64,000 nt of DNA, from positions 84,557-148,556 of the forward strand of contig NBIV01000223.1 of the NCBI GenBank assembly GCA_003194525.1, written 5' to 3'. Source of the stretch: Gracilariopsis chorda. Its lineage: Eukaryota; Rhodophyta; Florideophyceae; Gracilariales; Gracilariaceae. This document shows, in pieces, positions 56,170 to 64,000 of the stretch; positions within the stretch are counted from its first letter, which is position 1, and each line of letters opens with the position of its first letter. The translations under genes and the position numbers were made by a program. A model generated the notes under the pieces. It worked only from the letters and a program-made list of their open reading frames with translations, did no database searches and was not told the origin of the DNA.

Positions 56170-57450
56170 ATGACTCGACTCACTCTTTCTCCGAGCACTA
56201 CCATTGTCCTCAACCTCGTTCGAAATCAAGCATTTCAAAAGCCTACGAAGGAAAACAAACGAAGACGAACTACGATGTTGTGTATTTACCACATTATGTG
56301 GACTGCAATATACGCGCAACTTGAAAAAACTGACAATCGAGCATTCCGATGCGTCCTACCTCGAAGAGCGTTTGATACACAAGCACATCTTGAGAGTATT
56401 TCCGACATTATGTTCAAGAGGATGTACCGTGTTTCCAAATCTCAATTTTTGTTTCTGCTATCTAAAGTACAAACCAGAATACAACGACGCCAGAATAACG
56501 TTTCTAACATTGCACGTTCTCTACATCCTTCAGTTATGCTGTTTGTTACTTTAAGAATGCTAGCAGGAGCAAGTTATCTTGACGTTTCGTGGCCGTATGG
56601 TATTGGAACTTCAACGGTGTACCATATTTTTTCTGAGACACTACTATCCTTGGATGGTATTTTGCCCCAACTACAATTTCCAGTCACAGAACAAGAGTGT
56701 TCAGAACAAGCAGAACTTTTTCAGTGCTTGAGAAACAGTCCTTTTCATGGTATCATCGCTGCGTTGGACGGAATAGCAATTGAAATTCGTTGCCCTACTC
56801 TGCAAGACGCGCCGGATCCAAAGAAGTATTACAACCGTAAGAAGTTTTTTGCTCTTTGTGTGCAAGCAACAGTACAGGCAAACTACAAATTCTCGTTTGT
56901 GTCAGCCCGTCATTCTGGTGGGACTCATGATTCTACTGCTTTCAGTAATACAAAACTCTTCAATTTACTGCATGGTGACGAACTGCCAACGTGGGCGGCG
57001 GTCGTGGCGGACGATGCGTACTCAAACAAGTCTAGAGTTTTAACGCCTTACTGTGGTCGAAACCTCACACCAAAACAAGACGCGTATAATGCATATCATT
57101 CTTTAACGCGATCATGCGTGTAACAGGCATTTGGAATGCTGATATGTCGTTTTGGTATCTTCTGGTCTGCGATAAGATATTCTTTGCGTCAAACTACTCT
57201 TATAATTATGGTGGCTTGTAAGTTACACAACTTCCTAATTGACTACGCTAACGAAGGTTTGTATGAATATATTCCTCATCATGAGGACAACCATGTAGCC
57301 GGAACTCCCGTAGTTCACTTCCAAGACAGATTACATAACGAGCGAGATAATATGCGCGCGAGAAACCGTGCCAGAGAGAGCTCTTTGCTGAGAGATGAAC
57401 TGGCAGACAATCTGCAGAGAATGGGGCTTATTCGGCGAAGAGCCTGCTGA
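56170..57450 (+). pseudogene. Harbinger/PIF-type transposase with one in-frame stop
   Basis: A DDE_4-type transposase frame of about 427 codons with a single internal TAA at 57121-57123. Family features: LRMLAGASYLDVSWPYGIGTSTVYHIF (helix-turn-helix-like region), first Asp in AALDGIAIEI (codon at 56767), PKKYYNRKKFFALCVQATV, second Asp in VADDAYSNKSRVLTPY (57010), then SCV-stop-QAFGMLICRFGIF. In relatives this last motif reads V-E-x-A-F-G-x-L-K-x-R-F, so the stop replaces the catalytic Glu. The rest to 57450 is intact (MVACKLHNFLIDYANEG). No partner Myb-like gene and no terminal inverted repeats were identified. The first in-frame ATG is at 56170. Confidence 0.88.
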
Positions 57451-57552
57451 ATTGTGAGGGACATGTTCAGAGCATTGTGAGAAAATGGCGCACTTTAGCG
57501 GTGTTATATGGAGAGCTGATGATGAAAAAGTAGATGAGAAATTCCACTTGAC

Positions 57553-57804
57553 TCAGCAGACACGCTTGCGAGGGATGACAAGATCTACCGTAGCACGTGA
57601 GCCAGCTTTCGTCTGAAACACGACGGGCAATGCACGAATGCACTCCAACGTGGGGTGGAACTGTCGTACTCGATTGGACACCAAAGTCATGAGGTCGCAA
57701 TGTGAACGACGCAGCTGACGTATGTACAACGTGCAATAAGCCATCTGTTGCTTATGCTGCGACACGGGCTGGAACGCGGCTTCAAATACGCGCTGAGCGC
57801 TCAA
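57553..57804 (-). CDS. Hypothetical ORF, possibly the last exon of an unassigned gene
   Basis: An 83-codon frame with protein-like composition (AQRVFEAAFQPVSQHKQQM, TLYIRQLRRSHCDLMTLVSN). Its ending RATVDLVIPRKRVC is followed by a stop. A CAG directly precedes AQRVFEAA, so it may be a 3' exon spliced to the ORF at 57987-58646, although I found no donor that keeps frame. Family unknown. Confidence 0.3.
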   Translation of the reverse strand: MSAQRVFEAAFQPVSQHKQQMAYCTLYIRQLRRSHCDLMTLVSNRVRQFHPTLECIRALPVVFQTKAGSRATVDLVIPRKRVC

Positions 57805-57986
57805 TTGCCGTGTGTGTCCAGGATAGATGTCGGTGCAGCATGCAAACCGAAACGATTATCACAGTACACGGACTGTTGCTCGTGCGACGGGGCGCACGCA
57901 TAATTACTTCCCAAACGGGTGGATAAGAGGCTTGGCGTGTCATAATCCGGTTCCCTGGTTAGCATCATCAAATGATCATTACCAGT

Positions 57987-58646
57987 TTACAATCGTCTCC
58001 CAAAGCGACCAGTGGCCGGACGCAACACGACGCCAGCAGCAGTTCTTCCCTCTGGCAGGTTCTGTATGTTATTGTTGGCTGACGGTTTGAATACGGCCTT
58101 GCAGAGACGACTGACCTGTGGTTCATCCCGCGAAAGCGATTTTGCGGAACCTGAAACATGCAGACACATTCGTTGCACAGCATGGATGACGGCCAGTCTT
58201 GGAGCGCCTCCGGAGTTGAATGTTTCGTAAATCATGTCGGTTGGGGCGACGATATAGCTCCAGTGACTGGTTTCAAGCACGCTATTGCGCAGCAAGTCAT
58301 CGGATTGGTGTTGCAGTAATTGGAGGGAAGATTTCTTCTGATCGGCGAGTTGTAAAGCGGCTTGAATGAGTTGAGGAGGCATGAAGGTAGGTTCAGCGGT
58401 TCGATTGTATTCGGTTGGGACGTTTTCGTGTACGGTTGAGCAAATTGTGGCGTGATCAACGGTGGAAAGGGGCTCATGGAAGGTGAGCGTTCCTTTCGGG
58501 AGCATTTCAATTCCAGTGGACGCATCGCCGCAGATCGGATTGGCGGAGATTGAAGTGACGGCGGTTACAGCTCGTTCAAGCCGGGTGGTGCCAACGTCGA
58601 GGTGACTGACTTGGTGATGAATAGCAGTGGCTGCATAAGGGCGCAA
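57987..58646 (-). CDS. Hypothetical protein ORF (about 220 codons)
   Basis: The open frame begins with a TTG at 58646 and extends upstream without ATG, so the true start is unknown or lies in another exon. The composition is ordinary and soluble: TFMPPQLIQAALQLADQKKS (helical), SHWSYIVAPTDMIYETFNSG, RLCKAVFKPSANNNIQNL. Beyond its stop the same frame stays open for about 60 more codons. I recognise no family. It may be an unassigned gene with introns between the Harbinger remnant and the esterase. Confidence 0.35.
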   Translation of the reverse strand: MRPYAATAIHHQVSHLDVGTTRLERAVTAVTSISANPICGDASTGIEMLPKGTLTFHEPLSTVDHATICSTVHENVPTEYNRTAEPTFMPPQLIQAALQLADQKKSSLQLLQHQSDDLLRNSVLETSHWSYIVAPTDMIYETFNSGGAPRLAVIHAVQRMCLHVSGSAKSLSRDEPQVSRLCKAVFKPSANNNIQNLPEGRTAAGVVLRPATGRFGRRL

Positions 58647-59269
58647 TGGAGCTCGGTTGTTGGGGGTTATGGTGTGAATGAGGGATTGACATGATGGATT
58701 GGCCGTGCGAGGCAGGTGCGCTTATCGTTTTGGGGCGAAGAGAAGCGGCTTGTTGTCCGATCGATGGTGGAGAAGGAGGTTGGCCAGGGCGACATCGCAT
58801 GCGCGCCCATCGCGCAGAACGACGGCATATCTGGCGGACTGCAGGAGCGTTTTGAGGAGGAGAGTGAGCGCTTGCGATGCTCGCAATGCGGGCGGCTTCA
58901 TAAGGCAGCGGCAACGGCTCGCACGGCGGCCGCTGCGCTGCACGCACGAATGGCGCGTTGATCGCGTATGATAGGGGCGTCGGTGGCGCAGGGTGCGGCA
59001 GATGAGCAGAAGCGTGTTACACGTGCATAATATCGGCACATGCTCATGAACAGCACAGCTCCGCGCTGGCTGCCGCTGACAAAATTGCACACGGTGCACT
59101 GCAAAGCAGTCCGCCTCCTCACCGCTAACTCTACTTACGGCGAATCGCTACCAACGGTAGTGTTACATGTGCACAATCGGCAGCTTCGCGCGCTTACGCC
59201 ATACATATCATAGCGCCACCACCACAGCCCACATCACTTCAATTACGATTTCGTTGTTTCTAACGCACC
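58647..59269. other. Upstream region of the esterase; overlapping short ORFs only
   Basis: Several ORFs of 80-125 codons overlap on both strands between 58650 and 59100 (for example 58716-58961 on +, containing CSQCGR). None has convincing family features and they are mutually exclusive. G/C-rich composition alone could explain them. Confidence 0.4.
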
Positions 59270-60638
59270 ATGCCATTTGTCCGTTGCTCCATGGCGCTTT
59301 CCTTTGCTCTCGCCTTTCTGCGCTCCGTTCGCGAAGAAAATAACTCCGAAAACCGCACTAATCTCTCTGCCGCCGAGCAACCTATTGATAGCGTCGACTC
59401 CGCGACATCTCCCCGCCAAAAGCCGCGAAAGAAGCTCTCTCAGATCATTGCGCGCCCTTCCAGCCCGCTGCACGGCATTCGACTGCCTAGACCATCTTCC
59501 CCGCTCCCGTTGCTACGAAGATCGCACACCCAATCGATGGCAGCTACCAAACCGAACGCCCCGTTTTTGGAGCACAAGCACCAGCCACAGACATCCATCC
59601 TCGTGCTGTTGCACGGCTTGCAGGGCACCGTCGAGGACTTTTCGTACCTGTTGGAGACGTTGGACAGTACGGATGAGGTGTCCTCTGGCAGAATACTGGT
59701 GCATGCTAGTAGAGTCAACACCGACAAGACGCACGACGGAATTGACCTTGGAGGGTTGAGGCTGGCGGAGGACATCCGCCACACCGTCGCCAAGCATAGC
59801 TCTTTACAGTCCATATCTCTCGTTGGCTTCTCGCTGGGTGGGATGTACGTCCGCTACGCCGCTGCACACCTGTACGACCAGCAAACTGGTAAGATAGCCG
59901 GTCTGACCGCTGATAAGATAGTGATGGTAGCCAATCCCAATTTGGGTGTGCGTCAGTTTGGTGTGTACAGGTTTCTCCAGAGTATGGTTCCCATAGCACA
60001 CGGCCTTTTTGTTCAACAAGGCGAAGCAGCTGCTCCTGCGGGATGAGAACTGTTTATTGGAACTCATGACGCGTAACACGCACGCAAAGGGCGGCGCTTT
60101 CATGTCCGCCATCATGGCGTTCCGGCAAAAGGTGTTGTACGCCAACTTGCGAAACGACTTCATGGTTAATTACGGCACGGCCGCGCTCGACGAGGACGTA
60201 AAGCAAATATCCGGCGATACGTTGGAGCGCGTTATGAACGGATTTGGCGCTACCACCATCGACGAAGACGCAGACGAAAAGGGATGTCGGGTGTGTTTCG
60301 AGCTCGAATACGCACCTGCGGCAGACGGTGGCGCTCGCGTTCGCGACCAGCGCGCACAGCTGCACAATGGCGACGCAGTGGAACGCGTCATGGCGGCACG
60401 CCTTCGCGCCGCAGGATGGAGCGTGATCGGGGTGAACTTCCCCATGCCGGCGCCGCTGGCACACAACCGCATCGTCGCCATGAGTCGCAACATGATGCAT
60501 ACCTGGATGAATGCCAGCGGTCGACGCGTCGTGCATCACCTCGTCGACCAGCTATGCGCACCGACGCCATCGCCCTCGTCATCGCCGCCGTCGTCGTCGT
60601 CGTCGTCGTCGTCCACAGCCCAGGCGCGTGTGAGATAG
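59270..60638 (+). CDS. DUF676-type serine esterase/lipase with a one-base frameshift
   Basis: The family is an alpha/beta-hydrolase group (DUF676, putative lipid or acyl esterases). The N-terminal about 90 residues are low-complexity. The domain starts TSILVLLHGLQGTVEDFSYL. The catalytic Ser sits in LVGFSLGGMYVRYAAAHL (G-x-S-x-G, about residue 188). NTDKTHDGIDLGGLRLAEDI and VANPNLGV are family-typical. The frame then breaks in a T run at 60006-60010; the following frame resumes at once with LFNKAKQLLLRDENCLLELM and FRQKVLYANLRNDFMVNYGT, the expected next motifs. One T too many explains this: a sequencing error or a recent inactivating indel. The C-terminus is Ser-rich from a GTC repeat. The stop abuts an LTR. 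Confidence 0.78.
60588..60613 (+). repeat. GTC trinucleotide microsatellite in the esterase 3' end
   Basis: About eight tandem GTC/TCG units encode the Ser run near the C-terminus of the esterase. Length polymorphism would change only the Ser count. Confidence 0.75.
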
Positions 60639-61106
60639 TGAAGTCCAGTGGATTCCGCAACTCTGGAGACCCATGTGGACGATACAAGTTGTGTATCTGG
60701 CCCAAGGATGGCTATCTGTATTTTATATAATTTATTTAGTTTTATTGAATTAGTAACCATAGGACTAGATATAGCTACTGTAGAGCAGGGCACTTTACAG
60801 TGCCACAGGGTCGAGGCGCCTCGGTGCCGATACTTAGGCACCTCGAGCTGCGCCTCCCCTAGGGACAGTAAACTCAGACACCCTTGTGAGTCTTGAGCAC
60901 CCCCGTACTCGGTACTCACAATTCCCTTTGGCCTTCAAGGTATCGCTACCGCAATTCCGACCTGCAGGACTGCGTAGTCAGCGCCACCCCATTGCGCCAA
61001 CATTACCAGAGGTGTCGCCGCCGCTTCATTAACCTTAGGACCTCCCAGCTCTGCCACGCTACCACGAGACCATTAGGAGCTTGCCCACTTGGCTCACTAT
61101 CCTACA
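60639..61106 (+). repeat. 5' LTR of the right-hand retrotransposon (start uncertain)
   Basis: The end is set by CTATCCTACA immediately before the primer-binding site. The start is most likely TGAAGTCC at 60639, the same opening as the element A LTR, which gives 468 bp; TG at 60674 or 60694 is possible. A TATATAA lies near 60724. The 3' LTR is outside the window, so the boundary cannot be confirmed by repeat comparison. Confidence 0.55.
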
Positions 61107-61108
61107 TT

Positions 61109-61126
61109 TGGTCTCCCGACCTAGAA
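61109..61126 (+). other. Primer-binding site of the right-hand retrotransposon
   Basis: TGGTCTCCCGACCTAGAA lies two bases after the LTR. It is identical to the site of element B at 26216-26233 (- strand), so both use the same tRNA primer. Confidence 0.8.
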
Positions 61127-61211
61127 TCCCCTTTGGACGTTTCGATACAGACCTTTAGGAAAGAAGAATTTACGGGATTCTACCTTTGGACTTTGGACCG
61201 ACGGACTGGTA

Positions 61212-63386
61212 ATGACAAGCAACCGCCCCATGGATACCGAAAATAACAACCGACCAGATGACCAGAGGACGCCACAGGCTGGCCCCAGTGGACTGTCGAC
61301 GGTTCCTGAAACCATTGGCCTCGCGGCCGATGCGAGCAGTGACCGACGGAGTACGCGCAGTCAACCTTTAGGGCGTCCATTGACCCCCGTGGATAATCCT
61401 GAACGGATTGCGAGAGAGTCCAATTTGGCCGCTCGTCTCCGCTCACGCCTTAACAGGATCAATTCCCAGCCGGCCACGCCGACGCAAGACCTACAGGAAG
61501 CTTCTCCAGATGTGAGGGAAGACCTCTCCAGGGGTCTCGCAGATGTCCTTTGGCCGCAGCTGAAACGGCTCTGTGAGGAGCACGTCCAGTCCCTTTTGGA
61601 TACGCGTGTTCCAGAGGTCCTTGACGGAATGATTGACCAACGGATTACTCGCCTCGTTCCTCAGGTCCTGGAATCCACGACCTTCGTGGAAGCCATGGCC
61701 TCGACCATACGGACGGAGGTCACACGCCAGGTAGGCACCCCGGCCCTCGCGGCCAATATTCAAAGTATTCCTTCGGCCTCCGTGTGGCAACCACACTCCG
61801 AACCCCCGGGAGTGGCTGCTTTACCAGCCCCTCGCCGGGTAAACCAACAGGACGACCAAATGGAAGTGCACCCAGGGAGTGGAAGAGAGCCTCCCCGGCA
61901 AGAAGGCCTAATGACTGCACGACCCATGAGGTACCAGGGCTCCCAGCAGGCCCGCAGACCCATCGGATTTGGCGATGTCGAGATCGCTCCATTGGACGAG
62001 CGAAGTGCTGACCGAAGGAAGAATAGAAGACCTAGAAGGAACAAGAAGTCGAGGAAGAGGAGAGACCATTCGGACGAGAGCGATGACGGGTCCAGTTCGG
62101 ACTCGTCAGTTTCGACCGATACGGACGCGGATGAGGCGGCTGTTCGACGCCTCAGGCCGCTGGCAACCACCAACGAATTTTTTAAGAAAGTGTTGGACTA
62201 TCGGACTTACCGACTGGACAACAGGTCCTCAAGGTATTCCGGTTCGGTGGCTCGACGAGTCACCAAGTGGGCCAAACGGATGCAGCTTACCGTCACGGAC
62301 AAATTCTCGGGCGCTGACCCGATTGCTGTCCTTAGGTTTCTGTCTCAATTCCGTACGGCCTGCGACCAGAACGGCGTCCACGAGGGAGCCGCTCTGTATC
62401 TGTTTCAGTTTTTTCTCAGTGGACAAGCGCGTGACCATGTGGTTTCGAAGATCTCCGGTTCCAGTGACCCAATGGATGCGACCGATAGGGAGCTCCTTAG
62501 GTCCTACCCAGAGGTCGTCCATTACCTTTTGGAGACGTACGCCACTGATGACGTAATCATGGATGCCCATCAGGACGTGATTTCCTTTAGGCAAAGCACT
62601 AACGTAACCGAAACGGACTTTGCTGACCAACTGTGGAAGAAGGCGTACCGCTGTGGGAATGTGTTTTCCGAAGGGCGACTCAAGCAGCACTTCATCGCTG
62701 GATTGCTGCCGGCCATTAGGACTCACGTGCGTAATCACCACTCGGACAACCAACGCCTCTCGTTCCGACAGCTGGTCACATATGCCGAAGGATACGGCAA
62801 GACCTATAGGACATCCCGCCGAGCGGCTGACTTGGATACCAGAGGCCGAGCATCACCCTTAAGGAAGAGTTCCAAAGTCCATATGGTCAACTCTTCTGAA
62901 AGCGAGTCCACTGGTAACATCCGTTCGGAAGAAGGAGATATCCTTGCGGTCTCTTTTTCTTCCGCTCCGTCTGGTGCTCCATCCATATCGGCCACTGGAA
63001 CTACTACTACTCCATCTGGACAAACGACGCCGCGGTATACTTTCGTCCAACCTAGGAAGGACGTATTCACCCGCGGGCCCCCTTGCTACCTCTGCCTTTC
63101 CACGGCCAGGCCGTGTGATTGCATGAAGTTCATGCCGGAGGACGTTCGCAAGAACCTGTTGGCCCTAAGGGATGAGAACTTCCAGGCCAGGAGGGCGGAG
63201 GGAAATTACCCTCGTCAGTACCAGCGGAATCAGTCCTCAGGGTCTAGTCGATACGCCACGCCGCGGGAGGCTCCAGCCTCTCAGGTCAACGCTGTCGATA
63301 TTTCCGATACGGATACTGTCCCTCAGGTGACCCCCGTGGAAGCTCCAGTGGACCGTCACGGAAAGACCGAACAGGAAAACGCGTAG
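61212..63386 (+). CDS. Retrotransposon Gag polyprotein (724 aa)
   Basis: An intact structural protein of an LTR retrotransposon. The N-terminal third is polar, with a helical segment LWPQLKRLCEEHVQSLLDTR. A very basic patch follows (DRRKNRRPRRNKKSRKRRDH, about residues 272-291) with an acidic Ser run after it. The capsid-like region contains LTVTDKFSGADPIAVLRFLSQF, ALYLFQFFLSGQARDHV, VIMDAHQDVISFRQS, RLKQHFIAGLLPAIRTHV: the retrotransposon Gag pattern. A Cys cluster CYLCLSTARPCDCMKF (about 630) stands where a zinc knuckle is expected but is not CCHC. The start ATG at 61212 follows a 105-base leader after the LTR. Confidence 0.88.
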   Translation: MTSNRPMDTENNNRPDDQRTPQAGPSGLSTVPETIGLAADASSDRRSTRSQPLGRPLTPVDNPERIARESNLAARLRSRLNRINSQPATPTQDLQEASPDVREDLSRGLADVLWPQLKRLCEEHVQSLLDTRVPEVLDGMIDQRITRLVPQVLESTTFVEAMASTIRTEVTRQVGTPALAANIQSIPSASVWQPHSEPPGVAALPAPRRVNQQDDQMEVHPGSGREPPRQEGLMTARPMRYQGSQQARRPIGFGDVEIAPLDERSADRRKNRRPRRNKKSRKRRDHSDESDDGSSSDSSVSTDTDADEAAVRRLRPLATTNEFFKKVLDYRTYRLDNRSSRYSGSVARRVTKWAKRMQLTVTDKFSGADPIAVLRFLSQFRTACDQNGVHEGAALYLFQFFLSGQARDHVVSKISGSSDPMDATDRELLRSYPEVVHYLLETYATDDVIMDAHQDVISFRQSTNVTETDFADQLWKKAYRCGNVFSEGRLKQHFIAGLLPAIRTHVRNHHSDNQRLSFRQLVTYAEGYGKTYRTSRRAADLDTRGRASPLRKSSKVHMVNSSESESTGNIRSEEGDILAVSFSSAPSGAPSISATGTTTTPSGQTTPRYTFVQPRKDVFTRGPPCYLCLSTARPCDCMKFMPEDVRKNLLALRDENFQARRAEGNYPRQYQRNQSSGSSRYATPREAPASQVNAVDISDTDTVPQVTPVEAPVDRHGKTEQENA

Positions 63387-63900
63387 AGGAGCGACCTGAG
63401 GCAAGCCGCCCCTCTGAGAATCCCTGCCTCAACCCCGATGGACAGGAGTCATCTGACTCCAGAAGTCCTTCGGAGTCTCACCAACCAATGGACGAATGGA
63501 TCGACGACCCTTTGGAGCCGTCGCTGGATGACCAGGACCCTATTTGTGTCCTGAGGAAGGAGAACTATAAAGTTCGAATGACCATAGGACTCCGCCCCTC
63601 ACACTCTAGAGTGGCTACGAGTGTGCTGGACACGGGCGCTGGGCCCAATTTGGTACATCCTAAGGTCCTACCGAGTGGTTGGGAAGACAAGGTTCAGGTG
63701 AGGAAGACCCCTAGGATCACTGATGCTTCGCGCAGACCAATGGCCATTAAAGGAATCATTTCTTTATTTGTCCAACTGGGCAGTTTGCGAGTCCGCACGT
63801 GGTTCCTCGTATGTCCAAACTTGGGAGCGGAATGTATCCTTGGACTTCCTTCATCGACCGCTACGTGAAGGCCATCTACCTGGCCTTCGGAAAGTCGCGT
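63387..63900 (+). pseudogene. Retropepsin, start of pol, frame-broken
   Basis: This frame is -1 relative to gag and open back across the gag stop. The retropepsin active site is SVLDTGAGPNLVHP (about 63620-63660), and the closing motif is AECILGLP (63828-63851). Directly after LGLP the frame ends (TGA at 63866). The expected continuation FIDRYVKAIYLAFGKSRS is read in another frame, so one base appears lost near 63852. Expression would need a -1 shift at the end of gag. Confidence 0.72.
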
Positions 63901-64000
63901 TCTATCGCGCACATCCTGTGGCCCTGATAGGTTCCAAGCCGGACCTGAGGCAAACCCGCGGAAAACCTCCACTGGCGACGAACACTGTGTCCAATAAGGT

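Larger units (their letters stand above)
60639..64000 (+). mobile_element. LTR retrotransposon, 5' part (LTR, PBS, gag, protease)
   Basis: The element runs off the right edge. Visible parts are an LTR, a primer-binding site at 61109, a 724-aa Gag and a protease in the -1 frame. The shared primer site and the retropepsin suggest Ty3/gypsy affinity, but RT and integrase order are outside the window. Gag is intact, so this is a younger element than A and B, although the protease already shows a frame break. Confidence 0.8.

Noticed and set aside
58722-58900. LSM-like strand pattern (VVLRDGR) on the - strand
   Set aside because: Only one short stretch resembles the fold, the second Sm motif is missing, and the overlapping + strand ORF is equally plausible.
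1-64000. CRISPR arrays, rRNA genes or bacterial operon structure
   Set aside because: No regularly spaced repeats and no rRNA sequence were seen; genes are eukaryotic, singly promoted and partly spliced.

Overview
ORGANISM. This is nuclear DNA of a eukaryote. The protein-coding genes belong to eukaryote-only families (eIF6, SWR1-type remodeller, gamma-tubulin complex component, GPN GTPase, RFC2, USP). Most are single uninterrupted reading frames; only one gene shows clear spliceosomal introns, three of about 100 bp. They sit in a compact island embedded in thick layers of nested LTR retrotransposons. I infer a red alga of the florideophyte type (a Chondrus-like genome), because intron-poor gene islands between LTR-rich blocks are known there. 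The sequence alone does not prove this. LAYOUT. 1-31.7 kb is almost entirely repetitive. 1-5595 is the 3' half of a chromodomain Ty3/gypsy element (element A, + strand): integrase, chromodomain, an oppositely oriented extra ORF, polypurine tract and 3' LTR. A dead Tc1-type DD34E transposon follows (6298-7310), then a solo LTR and a decayed Ty1/copia element on the - strand (8374 to about 14.7 kb) that has itself received two solo LTRs. 15352-27065 is a full-length but mutated Ty3/gypsy element on the - strand (element B) with both LTRs, primer-binding site, gag, protease, RT, RNase H, integrase, chromodomain, polypurine tract and a second version of the opposite-strand ORF. Inverted copies of a small non-autonomous TRIM-like element flank it. 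27.4-30.0 kb is a nest of three solo LTRs. GENE ISLAND (31.7-60.6 kb). In order: eIF6 (+), SWR1/PIE1-like remodeller (-), an unassigned broken ORF (+), GCP4-like gamma-tubulin complex component (-), GPN2 GTPase (+, four exons), a secreted histidine-brace protein resembling lytic polysaccharide monooxygenases (-), NDUFV1 of complex I (+), RFC2 (-), a USP16/45-type deubiquitinase (+), an organellar SSB (-), a Harbinger/PIF transposase with one stop (+), two unassigned - strand ORFs, and a DUF676 serine esterase with a one-base frameshift (+). Neighbours are mostly convergent with 90-150 bp gaps or divergent with shared upstream regions. They are housekeeping genes with no evident common pathway. 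RIGHT EDGE. From about 60.6 kb another LTR retrotransposon begins with its LTR, a primer-binding site identical to that of element B, a 724-aa Gag and the start of a protease-pol frame that runs off the window. MOST INTERESTING. (1) The same W-rich protein is encoded, in decayed form, antisense and convergent to pol in both element A and the diverged element B. This points to a conserved, apparently undescribed third gene of this retrotransposon group. (2) A candidate LPMO with a C-terminal beta-sandwich-like domain in a probable red alga. (3) A Harbinger transposase whose only stop codon falls exactly on the predicted catalytic Glu.
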